A stretch of DNA of 23,559 bases from a virus. The stretch is from IMG/VR virus record IMGVR_UViG_3300035698_010216, positions 1-23,559 of that record; one strand, 5' to 3'. Below are positions 1 to 6,450 of this stretch, piece after piece (position 1 is the stretch's first letter; every line of letters begins with the position of its first letter). The notes under the pieces were generated by a model that was not told where the DNA came from, did not search any database, and was given only the letters and a program-made list of their open reading frames with translations. The translations under genes were made by a program, and so were the position numbers.

Positions 1-407
1 GTATCGCCACGACCAAAGGCTTTTTGTCCGGCAGTACCAATAAAATAATAACTATCTCGCTTAGGAAAACGCATCTCTTGTTTACTATCAATAGACAGGG
101 CAGGCTTCACTTCCATATTGTCTATGTAGTATTTTACAGCAGCAAATAAACGCTTGGTGCTTTCTCGTTCATGGGAAATAACCACAGCGTTTGTAGATTT
201 TTTAATACAGTCAATTAGCTGATCAGCATCAATTACTTTACTAAGGCCCTTTTGCCTGGCTTTTACAATTAGGTTTCTACGGGTCTTTCGTTTCCAATAG
301 TATAGCTGGGCAACGTTTAATTTAAACGGTACCTTTACGCCCCGCTTATCCCTAATCTTTAATAGGCTCTGTATTAGGCTTTTGTTGTCCAGTGCTATCT
401 TTTTCAT
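1..407 (-). CDS. terL: Terminase large subunit, N-terminal part (runs off left edge)
   Basis: This is the ATPase/nuclease motor that packages phage DNA into proheads; only the first 135 codons are inside the window. The start chosen is the ATG at 407-405, inside the end of the small terminase gene (overlap 56 bp, different frame). The reading frame has no stop to the window edge. Seen features include a Walker-A-like stretch KARQKGLS after an aromatic segment (VAQLYYWKRK), followed by VVISHERESTKRLF and a segment ending YYFIGTAGQKAFGRGD, which is the usual N-terminal order of Terminase_6-type large subunits. Its position directly behind a small terminase gene supports the call. The nuclease domain is outside the window. 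Confidence 0.85.
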   Translation of the reverse strand, partial: MKKIALDNKSLIQSLLKIRDKRGVKVPFKLNVAQLYYWKRKTRRNLIVKARQKGLSKVIDADQLIDCIKKSTNAVVISHERESTKRLFAAVKYYIDNMEVKPALSIDSKQEMRFPKRDSYYFIGTAGQKAFGRGD

Positions 408-858
408 TTTCTTTTTTGTCTAGTTTTTCGTTTTCCCTTTCGGCTTCATCAATTAAATCTTCTAGGGTTCTATCGCCAGACACAACCTCGTTAAGTATTT
501 TTTGTCTATATTTACTATGCACCCGTTCAAGATAAAAGCGAATACAGGCACCGTCGCCTGTTCTTATTTTTTGAAATAGTCTGTCTTCTACTTCGCCGTC
601 CCGTTGCTTAGCTATGCGTTCTACCTCTACTGCAAATTTAGGGTCTGTCTTTACCCATAAATAATAAGTACGCCTGGCTATACCAACGTTCTCGCAGGCC
701 GAAGTTATAATGCCCATGCTACTCTCAAAGAATTCAAGGAAAGCTATTTTATTGTTTATAGTCCTGACCTGTTCCTGTGAAACTACACAGTACCCAGCGT
801 TCAAAGTCAGTAATGTGTGCATTTCTGTGCATTGGTCTTGACTAATATCTTTATTCAT
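352..858 (-). CDS. terS: Terminase small subunit
   Basis: The 168-aa product is expected to recognise the packaging site on phage DNA and load the large subunit. It has a helix-turn-helix-like segment at about residues 48-72 (GIITSACENVGIARRTYYLW followed by VKTDPKF), typical of small terminases, then a middle region (about residues 85-125) that probably oligomerises and a highly charged, flexible C-terminus rich in E, K and D. The gene directly precedes and overlaps terL. The ATG at 858 lies exactly six bases after a TATAAT box with a good -35 (TCGACA, 17-bp spacer), so the mRNA probably begins at or next to the start codon. The non-coding stretch just upstream is a natural place for a cos or pac site. 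Confidence 0.8.
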   Translation of the reverse strand: MNKDISQDQCTEMHTLLTLNAGYCVVSQEQVRTINNKIAFLEFFESSMGIITSACENVGIARRTYYLWVKTDPKFAVEVERIAKQRDGEVEDRLFQKIRTGDGACIRFYLERVHSKYRQKILNEVVSGDRTLEDLIDEAERENEKLDKKENEKDSTGQQKPNTEPIKD

Positions 859-1070
859 ATTCTAATTATATACTTTTTGTCCCCCCCTGTCGATGTTTTT
901 CCTGGGCGAGTGGGGTTTTTAGTCTTTGGCTAGTCTTAGCCTATCTACTCCACTCCCCTATCGCATATAGTAAAATTGGGGTTCCCTCTCGAGGGGGGAG
1001 AGGTAGAGAATACGCAAGACATAGGGCTTTAATTCATTTTGATTTTTCGTCGCTAATTTCTCAAAAATTT
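859..1070 (-). other. Structured non-coding region upstream of terS; candidate packaging (cos/pac) region
   Basis: No gene is visible between the tRNA-like element and terS. The stretch holds several inverted repeats. Plus-strand 904-913 pairs with 950-958 (stem of nine pairs with one bulged C) and encloses a perfect hairpin GGCTA-GTCT-TAGCC at 928-941. CCTCTC and GAGAGG around 985-1002 flank a G/C-rich loop, and a run of seven C lies at 881-887. Packaging sites of tailed phages usually lie next to or inside terS, so a cos or pac role is a reasonable inference, but nothing in the sequence proves it. Confidence 0.3.
865..893 (-). promoter_or_regulatory. Sigma-70-like promoter of the terminase genes (leaderless architecture)
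   Basis: On the minus strand TCGACA (893-888, five of six matches to the -35 consensus) is followed by a 17-bp spacer and a perfect TATAAT (870-865). Six bases (TAGAAT) separate the -10 from the ATG of terS at 858, so the predicted transcription start coincides with the A of the start codon. A run of seven G lies in the spacer next to the -35. Confidence 0.65.
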
Positions 1071-1147
1071 TGGAGCCTCGGGGTCAGTTTCGCACTGCCG
1101 TCTGCTGGCTGGATTGCCAGTCGCTTTGCTAATTAAGCTACCGAGGC
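1071..1147 (-). tRNA. tRNA-like element with encoded CCA and aberrant anticodon loop
   Basis: Read on the minus strand, 77 bases fold as a cloverleaf. The acceptor stem GCCTCGG/CCGAGGC is perfect and followed by T and an encoded CCA. U8 and A9 are present. The D stem is GCTT/AAGC with loop AATTAGCA. An anticodon-type stem CTGGC/GCCAG follows, and a T arm with loop TGCGAAA between GGCAG and CTGACC (one A bulged). The anticodon loop has only six bases (AATCCA) and no U33, so no anticodon can be assigned. G18 and U55, which normally pair, are both altered, while G19 and C56 are kept. The first 15 bases overlap the end of the Mom-like gene. It may be a decayed tRNA, a non-decoding tRNA mimic, or a decoy. 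Confidence 0.55.
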
Positions 1148-1798
1148 ATGGTTTGTTTTCTTGCCTTTGTACATTCCTGCTCCTAATTCAGCTATTTTGC
1201 TAAACGGTATTTCCTGTACTGTTAGCTTTCCCCTACTGTCTTGATCAATAAAATATATATAGCGAAGCTGGAAGCCTGGCAGTTTTTTCATTTTTCTAAA
1301 CAAGTGCATTTCATTTGGGCGGTGGGCTGAAAAGGTAATCTGATTATACACATTCCCCTGCTCGTCCTGGCGTAGACCATTGTTCTTTTTTATGGCAGTA
1401 AGTATAAAACCACTAGCCCTATAAATAGTTCCGTCGCCGCATTGTGTCCCGTCAGCATAAGAAATAATCCACTTAACCTGTGGGGCGTTTTTTCTGAATA
1501 GCTTTATAGCTATGGCTATGGCACGGCTTTCGGAGTTCCTGGGTAGGTAGTCGTCAAAGGCTAGGCGGTTTAATTCTATAAATTCATTCCATTGGGTACC
1601 CTCTACTAAGCCAATAAGTTTGCTTTTGTCAGTGCTGGGGCCAAAACTCATAACCCCGTGTAGATCCCCCTCTAGGAAAGCACCAAAATGTACCTGGCTA
1701 TTAGGTACTACTTTGCCGCTATAATGAACCCGTTTAATAAATTCATTGGCCACTTTGGCAGGAATTACGGCTACTCTGATTTTCTTTGCTTTTCCCAT
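1133..1798 (-). CDS. mom: Mom-like DNA adenine modification protein (GNAT fold)
   Basis: This 221-aa protein resembles Mom of phage Mu, a GNAT-like enzyme that converts adenines in phage DNA to a carbamoylmethyl-type form and so blocks host restriction enzymes. Family-like features visible are an N-terminal YSGKVVPNSQVHFGAFLEG strand region (compare Mom-like proteins that open with a GNAT beta strand), FIELNRLAFDDYLPRNSESR in the middle, and KWIISYADGTQCGDGTIYRA followed by SGFI, which matches the SYAD...G.IYQA signature of the family. It overlaps the upstream ParB-like gene by 28 bp, suggesting translational coupling. No Com-like regulator (zinc finger just upstream) is encoded next to it. 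The modification chemistry in this phage is inferred from the family only. Confidence 0.7.
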   Translation of the reverse strand: MGKAKKIRVAVIPAKVANEFIKRVHYSGKVVPNSQVHFGAFLEGDLHGVMSFGPSTDKSKLIGLVEGTQWNEFIELNRLAFDDYLPRNSESRAIAIAIKLFRKNAPQVKWIISYADGTQCGDGTIYRASGFILTAIKKNNGLRQDEQGNVYNQITFSAHRPNEMHLFRKMKKLPGFQLRYIYFIDQDSRGKLTVQEIPFSKIAELGAGMYKGKKTNHASVA

Positions 1799-2379
1799 TG
1801 GTCTACTATTGTATAAATTGCATTGCCGTTTTTGTTTTTGTTTCCTAATATTTCAGCTTCTTTGTTATCAACCTTGGCCATGGCTGCCTGTATTGCAATG
1901 GCCTGTTCATTTGACAAAATAAAGGTAATCTGTTGGAACTTGCCTTTTTCGGCAGTTGGTAAATTAAAGGTCTGTTCGTCCTGGGCATGGTAGAAAAGCA
2001 GGTCATCATCTTCAAAGCCAACGTCTTTTAAAAAGTCTTCGTCAAAACTTAGCAGCTTTTCATTATCCCAACCCCCTACGTTTTTATTTAATCTTATGTT
2101 TAGTTCCTTTTCCTCTGCGAGTGTAAGCTCTTTATTTGGCACTCTAACGTCAATTTCTGTGAAGCCTAGGTCAGCGTACACCTTGACCCTTTGGTGGCCA
2201 CCTATCAGCACGTTGGCCCTTGTACCGGTATTTATAACAACAGGCTCAACAGCATCAAATTTCTCAATGCTTTTGATTAAATTAGCCCGTTGGTTCACTG
2301 TCAGCTTCCTAGGGTTATAATCGGCTGGCAATAAATCTTTGACGGGGCGTTTTTCATTTGTCCAAATAAACTTTCCCAT
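1771..2379 (-). CDS. ParB-like N-terminal domain protein
   Basis: The 202-aa protein carries a ParB/sulfiredoxin-type domain: LLPADYNPRKLT near the N-terminus, an IEKFDAVEPVVIN strand, and the box GGHQRVKVYADLGF at about residues 60-73, equivalent to the GEHRR box of ParB. ParB uses this fold to bind and hydrolyse CTP, while phage and mobile-element relatives are often nucleases or partners of DNA modification enzymes. Here no ParA is present and the gene overlaps mom, so a role with DNA modification or protection is more likely than plasmid-type partition. The C-terminal 60 residues do not resemble anything I know. The ATG at 2379 sits six bases after TATAAT. Confidence 0.7.
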   Translation of the reverse strand: MGKFIWTNEKRPVKDLLPADYNPRKLTVNQRANLIKSIEKFDAVEPVVINTGTRANVLIGGHQRVKVYADLGFTEIDVRVPNKELTLAEEKELNIRLNKNVGGWDNEKLLSFDEDFLKDVGFEDDDLLFYHAQDEQTFNLPTAEKGKFQQITFILSNEQAIAIQAAMAKVDNKEAEILGNKNKNGNAIYTIVDQWEKQRKSE

Positions 2380-2385
2380 AGTCTT

Positions 2386-2394
2386 ATTATATCA
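2386..2394 (-). promoter_or_regulatory. Extended -10 promoter of the ParB-Mom unit (leaderless architecture)
   Basis: The minus strand reads TGATATAAT, an extended -10 (TGnTATAAT), followed by six bases (AAGACT) and the ATG of the ParB-like gene. The -35 at 17 bp upstream (TTTATT) is poor, as is common with extended -10 promoters. The spacing is the same as at terS and at two early genes. Confidence 0.55.
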
Positions 2395-2417
2395 TTTTTT
2401 GCCCATAAAATAAAGGT

Positions 2418-3320
2418 CTACATCAATGGCACCATGTCGTCGGTAGGCCTCTTTGTAGTTATAATATCGCCGGCGTTATAGCTTCGACCGTCATAACACA
2501 TTGTCCTTTTTGTATAATATTTATGCTTAGCCAGTTTTACCTCTTTCCTAAAATTTGACTTCACACCCCTAAAGCCTATTGAGTAATCTACTTTGTGTTT
2601 ATCAAAAAAGCGGGCTTGGTCAGTCTTCCGGTGGCGGTAGTATTTATAATCATTTTCATTTTTAATTACTATATGGTCAGGCTTATGAATTACTATTGCA
2701 TCAGGTGTATAGGCCACGCTTCGTTTGGCTTTCATCATGCTAATAAACCAATCGGAGTGTTCATAGGCTACCTTGATTTTTTCGTCCCATGGAATACCTA
2801 TAATACTTTCACGCCTAGCTACAAAAAAATTAAAGGTAATATCGCATTTTTGGTAAACAAGCCTGCTAGGTATGTCGTATAAATTATGCTCGGGGTTCAT
2901 TTTCTTATATTCAAAGTGATCGGGGTATATATTTATAAAACCCTGGTAGTCTAAAATCTTGCCACGTTCACGGATACGCCCACCAATTAAATCAAAGTCT
3001 TTGTTTCCTCGTAGAAACTTTAACATTTCTCTAACCTTAGCTTCTTTATTGTAGTAGAAGTCGTCGTCGCCAACTAAGATATACTCAGTGTCAGCTAACT
3101 CTACTAATCTATTTCGTGCATAGCAAACGCCGCTATCAAACGGCATTAAAAAATAACGACCACCTCTAGCATGTATATATTCGTGTAGCTCTTTATTGTA
3201 CTGGCCGTTTTCTGCTACTAATATTTTTATGTCTTTGTATTCTTTATGTAATGTTCTTATGCACTCGAATGTGTACTCGGGGCGTAAGAAACTAATTAAT
3301 ACTGCGGTTAGATTTTTCAT
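2418..3320 (-). CDS. GT-A family glycosyltransferase (family 2-like)
   Basis: The 300-aa protein begins with a typical GT-A nucleotide-sugar domain: TAVLISFLRPEYTFECIRTL, ILVAENG at about 33-39, GVCYARNRLVE at about 64-74, and the metal-binding acidic motif VGDDDFYY with D85-D87. A later YEHSDWF segment is in the place of the catalytic-base region. The sugar and acceptor cannot be read from the sequence. The C-terminal 50 residues are basic and end in a short beta-like tail (YNAGDIITTKRP). It is the last gene of a five-gene overlapping operon and shares an ATGA junction with the TagD-like gene, so it probably builds the glycan that the LicD-type enzyme decorates, or extends it. Confidence 0.75.
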   Translation of the reverse strand: MKNLTAVLISFLRPEYTFECIRTLHKEYKDIKILVAENGQYNKELHEYIHARGGRYFLMPFDSGVCYARNRLVELADTEYILVGDDDFYYNKEAKVREMLKFLRGNKDFDLIGGRIRERGKILDYQGFINIYPDHFEYKKMNPEHNLYDIPSRLVYQKCDITFNFFVARRESIIGIPWDEKIKVAYEHSDWFISMMKAKRSVAYTPDAIVIHKPDHIVIKNENDYKYYRHRKTDQARFFDKHKVDYSIGFRGVKSNFRKEVKLAKHKYYTKRTMCYDGRSYNAGDIITTKRPTDDMVPLM

Positions 3321-3724
3321 TTATCTGTTCTTAATTTTGTTGAAGATATGTCCTTAGTTCTTGGTAGGTAAACTACTGGTACGCCTAGGCCCTCGCCACC
3401 AAAAGTCTTGGGTGTCCAGTCGTCGCCTACAAAAATAAAGTCAGGTTTAAACTTTTCTACTGCTTGTTTTTTTGTAAAAAATATTGCCTGGATATCTACC
3501 TCATCAACAAATTTCATTGACTTAACTATTTGCTGGCGTAGCTTTGTATTTATAGCTGGTCTATGCCCTTTGTTTTTTTCAATATACTTATCACTAGAAA
3601 CGCAAACAATAAGGTGGTTGCATTTAGCTTTAGCATTTTTAAGTAAATTGTAGTGGCCTTGGTGGAATATCTCGAAAGCCCCAAAGGTTAAACCAATTAT
3701 AGGCCTAGTGTTTTGGTTAGTCAT
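3317..3724 (-). CDS. TagD-like cytidylyltransferase (probable CDP-glycerol or CDP-polyol synthesis)
   Basis: At 135 aa this is the size of glycerol-3-phosphate cytidylyltransferase (TagD). The HxGH nucleotide-binding motif is present as HQGH (residues 21-24) after GLTFGAFEIF. VDEV, then FVGDDW and VVYLPRTKDISSTKLR at the C-terminus (ISSTKLR, 126-132) match TagD closely. The family transfers CMP from CTP to a phosphorylated alcohol, giving CDP-glycerol, CDP-ribitol-like or CDP-choline-like donors; FAD and heptose enzymes share the fold, but the GDDW and RT..IS.TK pattern favours the TagD branch. It overlaps the LicD-type gene by 8 bp, which is the enzyme that would spend such a CDP donor. Confidence 0.78.
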   Translation of the reverse strand: MTNQNTRPIIGLTFGAFEIFHQGHYNLLKNAKAKCNHLIVCVSSDKYIEKNKGHRPAINTKLRQQIVKSMKFVDEVDIQAIFFTKKQAVEKFKPDFIFVGDDWTPKTFGGEGLGVPVVYLPRTKDISSTKLRTDK

Positions 3725-4310
3725 TTTTAATTTCTTTAAATTTATTCATGCCTAATATAGCCTTGTCGCTTGTATAACAGGAAAAGTCCTTGCGGTGTAC
3801 TGGAGTTTTCCAGTCGCCATAGCGGTAGGTTAGATAATCCTCAACTTCGTATGGTATTAAAAATTCAAAACCTTTAAACTCAAATCGCTTTTGTTCTTTG
3901 TAAAATTTAGCTGGTACTTTTTTATAAACTAATTTTTTGCCCTGGCGTATAGTCCACCAACCATTATCTTCCCTAACTTCTTTGAACATTAGGTCTAGCT
4001 TTAAATTATGTTCATCGACTAAAGAAATTTGGGCTGTTCCTTGGTCGCCTTTTTTCCAATAGTGATAAAGTGCTAGGCCGTGCTTTCCCATGGCTTCTAT
4101 AATATTTAAAACCATGTAGTCATTCACTGGGTCAATAGTGGTTAGGTCTATGTCGTCATGATCATCGTCGCAAAAGTCGCCGTCCCGATAAGCACCCAGT
4201 AGCGTGCCACCGTCCAACATGAAGTCAATTTTAAAAAAGTCTAATACCTCTTTCAATTTTAAGAGGTTGTCAAAGGCTTTAGTTTTTTGCTGTTGTTTTG
4301 ATAATTCCAT
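3717..4310 (-). CDS. LicD/fukutin-type phosphotransferase
   Basis: This 197-aa protein has the hallmarks of the LicD/FKTN/FKRP family: MLDGGTLLGAYRDGDF (31-46) followed by the acidic cluster DDDHDDID (48-55), and near the C-terminus YLTYRYGDWKTPVHRKDF. Members transfer phosphocholine, or ribitol- or glycerol-phosphate, from a CDP donor to a sugar. With a TagD-like CDP-donor synthase immediately downstream and glycosyltransferases on both sides, the most economical reading is addition of glycerol-phosphate (or a similar polyol phosphate) to a glycan. No signal peptide or membrane segment is seen, so the reaction should occur in the cytoplasm. The exact alcohol and acceptor are unknown. Confidence 0.8.
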   Translation of the reverse strand: MELSKQQQKTKAFDNLLKLKEVLDFFKIDFMLDGGTLLGAYRDGDFCDDDHDDIDLTTIDPVNDYMVLNIIEAMGKHGLALYHYWKKGDQGTAQISLVDEHNLKLDLMFKEVREDNGWWTIRQGKKLVYKKVPAKFYKEQKRFEFKGFEFLIPYEVEDYLTYRYGDWKTPVHRKDFSCYTSDKAILGMNKFKEIKND

Positions 4311-4974
4311 ATTGTTTTAATAAGTTTTTCTTAGATTGCTCGAACTTTGGCCACTCTACCCTGTCAATTTTTTCATGCACACGTTTGCCATGTACGTTAT
4401 ACCAACGTGTACCATACCAGTGATGAAAGGCTAAAGTTTCGTCGCCTAGTTTATAATTATTTCCTATAACATCAGTGTAGATTGACTTTTGATATTTTAG
4501 ATATTCTACTTTGCCACCGGCACTAAGTACCTGGAAAAAGAAAAGTATGCCTACGTCGAACTTGGCACCGTCCACATTCTTTGGGGCAAAACTCATTTTG
4601 TTTTTTAAGAAATAATCTTTTTCAAAAAAAGCAACGCATGGCCTTATTGGTTTTAGTTGGCCACCCTCACCGGCTAATAATTTTACACCGGACTTTTCAT
4701 AGTATTTAACTATTTTTAAGTCCCAGTCTTTCAATAAAATATGGCTATCAATATCTAGGGCCATAATATATTTACCCTGGGCATCAGCTACTAACTTATC
4801 TAAACCACCAGCGTGGCCTATGTTAGCTGGGCTGCTATTGTCGTGTATAAGAATTTCTATACTTTCAAAATCGTTAGTGTTTGCTTCTAAGGAGTTTAGT
4901 AATAACTCTTTAAAATCGTCGCCGTAATAGTTAACTGCTACTACTGAAATTAAAGGTGTTTTTTTATTTTCCAT
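4279..4974 (-). CDS. GT-A family glycosyltransferase
   Basis: The 231-aa protein starts with a family 2-like GT-A fold: PLISVVAVNYYGDDF, then IEILIHDNSSP (D45, N46, S47), then GKYIMALDIDSHIL with the DxD-type motif D74-I-D76. A cysteine/phenylalanine-rich middle and HHWYGTRWYNV near residue 190 may form the acceptor site. It is shorter than many family 2 enzymes, as is usual in phages. It overlaps both neighbours (methyltransferase by 11 bp, LicD-type gene by 32 bp), so the set is probably translated together. Sugar specificity cannot be predicted. Confidence 0.72.
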   Translation of the reverse strand: MENKKTPLISVVAVNYYGDDFKELLLNSLEANTNDFESIEILIHDNSSPANIGHAGGLDKLVADAQGKYIMALDIDSHILLKDWDLKIVKYYEKSGVKLLAGEGGQLKPIRPCVAFFEKDYFLKNKMSFAPKNVDGAKFDVGILFFFQVLSAGGKVEYLKYQKSIYTDVIGNNYKLGDETLAFHHWYGTRWYNVHGKRVHEKIDRVEWPKFEQSKKNLLKQYGIIKTTAKN

Positions 4975-5494
4975 TTGGTTTTTTTAAGATTAAATTATAA
5001 GCGTAATATTTTGTTAAAATTTCTTTGCCAGGGTGTTCTTTACCATTGCTAGCAACAAATTCAAATAGTGGTACTTCCGGGGTGGAGTGTCTTTTAGCGA
5101 AGCCCTCACCAAACTTATTGCCTTTAATAAAATAATAAAAACTTTCTTTGTTCCAAAAACTAATATGTGTTGGGTCTTGTACGCTAGCCGGGCAAGGAAA
5201 ACATGGCACCTCTATTTTTATAAATCCACCTGGCTTTAGTAGATCATAGAAAAACCGCATTACTTTTACTTTATTGGCCGGCTGTATGTGTTCTAAAATA
5301 TGGCAGGCCCTTATTTCGTCAACGCTATTTGCTGTTATATCTATATCTTTTTCTACATTATAAAAATGTTTAAAAAGTGCAAAGTCAAAATTTTCTATGT
5401 CAAGACAAAAGTCAGCCCCTACTTTAGGGTCACTGTCTACTGTTAAATAATCTTCAAAGTGTCTGCGGCCACTACCCATGTCTAGCTTTATCAT
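4964..5494 (-). CDS. Class I SAM-dependent methyltransferase
   Basis: The 176-aa product has the glycine-rich SAM-binding loop LDMGSGRR at residues 4-11, an acidic strand end (VDSDP), and post-motif features ACHILEHI and FFYDLLKPGGFIKIEVP. DPTHISFWNKESFYYF in the second half is typical of small methyltransferases found in polysaccharide and O-antigen clusters. Being first in the glycosyltransferase/LicD/TagD operon, it most likely methylates a sugar or a related small acceptor rather than DNA; no DNA methyltransferase motif (DPPY or PC) is present. It shares an ATGA junction with the 55-aa gene upstream. Confidence 0.75.
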   Translation of the reverse strand: MIKLDMGSGRRHFEDYLTVDSDPKVGADFCLDIENFDFALFKHFYNVEKDIDITANSVDEIRACHILEHIQPANKVKVMRFFYDLLKPGGFIKIEVPCFPCPASVQDPTHISFWNKESFYYFIKGNKFGEGFAKRHSTPEVPLFEFVASNGKEHPGKEILTKYYAYNLILKKPNGK

Positions 5495-5658
5495 TTTGTT
5501 TTTATTACTAATTTAACTAACCATAACCATATACGCCAAGGTATATATTTAGGCTTAGGCTTCATGGCGTTGCCAATCATTTTGCCCATTTCCTCGGCTC
5601 GGTCTTTAACAGTACGGCGAAACATTTGCCTTATTTTTTTGCTTTGTTTTCCACTCAT
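5491..5658 (-). CDS. Small basic protein, 55 aa, unknown function
   Basis: A short open frame fits snugly between its neighbours: its ATG overlaps the stop of the replication-type gene as TAATG, and its TGA overlaps the start of the methyltransferase as ATGA. The product begins MSGKQSKKIRQMFRRTV and is strongly basic, with a C-terminal tryptophan-rich, hydrophobic stretch (YIPWRIWLWLVKLVI) that could lie on a membrane. The packed overlaps on both sides are the main evidence that it is translated. I do not recognise the family. Confidence 0.6.
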   Translation of the reverse strand: MSGKQSKKIRQMFRRTVKDRAEEMGKMIGNAMKPKPKYIPWRIWLWLVKLVIKTK

Positions 5659-6389
5659 TACATTGATAGTTTAACTTTTAAATTCTTCTTTAAATCTGCT
5701 AAGCGTTTATTTACCCTGGCCTGTTCGGCTGGGGTTCTAATATCTTTTTTATCTTGTATGGCTTGCAGTTCCTCTTGCTGTTTATTTTTTTGTGCCTGCC
5801 GCATGGCTATTACTGACTGCGGGTTTTTTTCAATATGTGTTTTTATAAAATTCCGTAGGGCAGCTTTGTAGTTGCTATAACTTTTTCCTTTAGCTTCGCA
5901 GTAGTCAATAACATCTTCGGCTCTATCCTTTACGAACTTAAAATCTACAAAAAACTTTTCGGCCAACTCTTTTATATCTGCTTCTGGTAATGCCCTTAGA
6001 TATGAAATTGAACCAGTGTGTTTTTTTGGTTCTTTGAATAGCGGGGCTTGGCCACTGTTCTGTTTTTCTAAAAATATTTCTATAATTTTTATAGCTTGCT
6101 CTATGTTTACTTTAAAATTTAATGTAGCTGGGCAACCGGCTAGCTTTTCTTCGAGTACTCCCAGCTTCCTGCCTATCTTCCGGGCAGTATCTTGTTCACG
6201 CCTGGACAAACCAGTTTCTTTATAAATATCTTTATGGGTTTTATAGATCCACCCGTCTTTTGTTTTATCAGTCCAGTAGTATAGCTGGCTCCAAAGTATG
6301 CCTAGGTTGACTGACTCAAACGCCTTGCCGAGTAATGGCTGGTAGGCTATTGGTCTTTTAAAAAATTCCATTATAGTTGTGTTGGTCAT
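5658..6389 (-). CDS. Replication initiator-like protein (winged helix plus phage replication C-terminal segment)
   Basis: The 243-aa protein has an N-terminal winged-helix-like region (about residues 8-90: KAFESVNLGILWSQLYYW, then KTHKDIYKETGLSRREQDTA) seen in phage replication proteins of the DnaD/O type, and a segment FVKDRAEDVIDYCEAKGKSY followed by NYKAALRNFIK that recurs near the C-terminus of phage replication initiators. The C-terminus is a charged coiled coil. I place the start at 6389, not at the ATG further upstream at 6407, because the stretch 6396-6401 is a perfect TATAAT and the ATG at 6389 follows it by six bases. No phage helicase or polymerase is in the window, so host enzymes are probably recruited. 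Confidence 0.6.
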   Translation of the reverse strand: MTNTTIMEFFKRPIAYQPLLGKAFESVNLGILWSQLYYWTDKTKDGWIYKTHKDIYKETGLSRREQDTARKIGRKLGVLEEKLAGCPATLNFKVNIEQAIKIIEIFLEKQNSGQAPLFKEPKKHTGSISYLRALPEADIKELAEKFFVDFKFVKDRAEDVIDYCEAKGKSYSNYKAALRNFIKTHIEKNPQSVIAMRQAQKNKQQEELQAIQDKKDIRTPAEQARVNKRLADLKKNLKVKLSM

Positions 6390-6395
6390 GGGTGT

Positions 6396-6424
6396 ATTAT
6401 ACATCATTTCTAATTATTTAGCAA
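6396..6424 (-). promoter_or_regulatory. Early promoter, copy 1 (24-bp conserved core, leaderless)
   Basis: The minus strand has TTGCTA (6424-6419), a 17-bp spacer and TATAAT (6401-6396), then six bases (ACACCC) and the ATG of the replication-type gene. The 24 bp at 6404-6427 are identical to those of the promoters at 11318-11346 and 15904-15932. An imperfect dyad CTAA-N4-TTAG (6410-6421) overlaps the -35 and looks like an operator. A TTTTACACA, matching the loose DnaA-box consensus, lies at 6442-6450 on the plus strand. Confidence 0.75.
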
Positions 6425-6427
6425 TAC
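6404..6427 (-). repeat. 24-bp promoter-core repeat, copy 1 of 3
   Basis: Exact 24-bp identity with 11326-11349 and 15912-15935, all in the same orientation. It covers the -35 hexamer and most of the -10 spacer but stops before the -10, so it is conserved beyond what RNA polymerase needs and probably binds a regulator. Confidence 0.85.
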
Positions 6428-6450
6428 TTTTTCTGCACAGTTTTTACACA

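Noticed and set aside
1071-1147. An attachment site for integration at a tRNA
   Set aside because: No integrase is in the window and no second copy of the tRNA end was seen, so an attP role is not supported.
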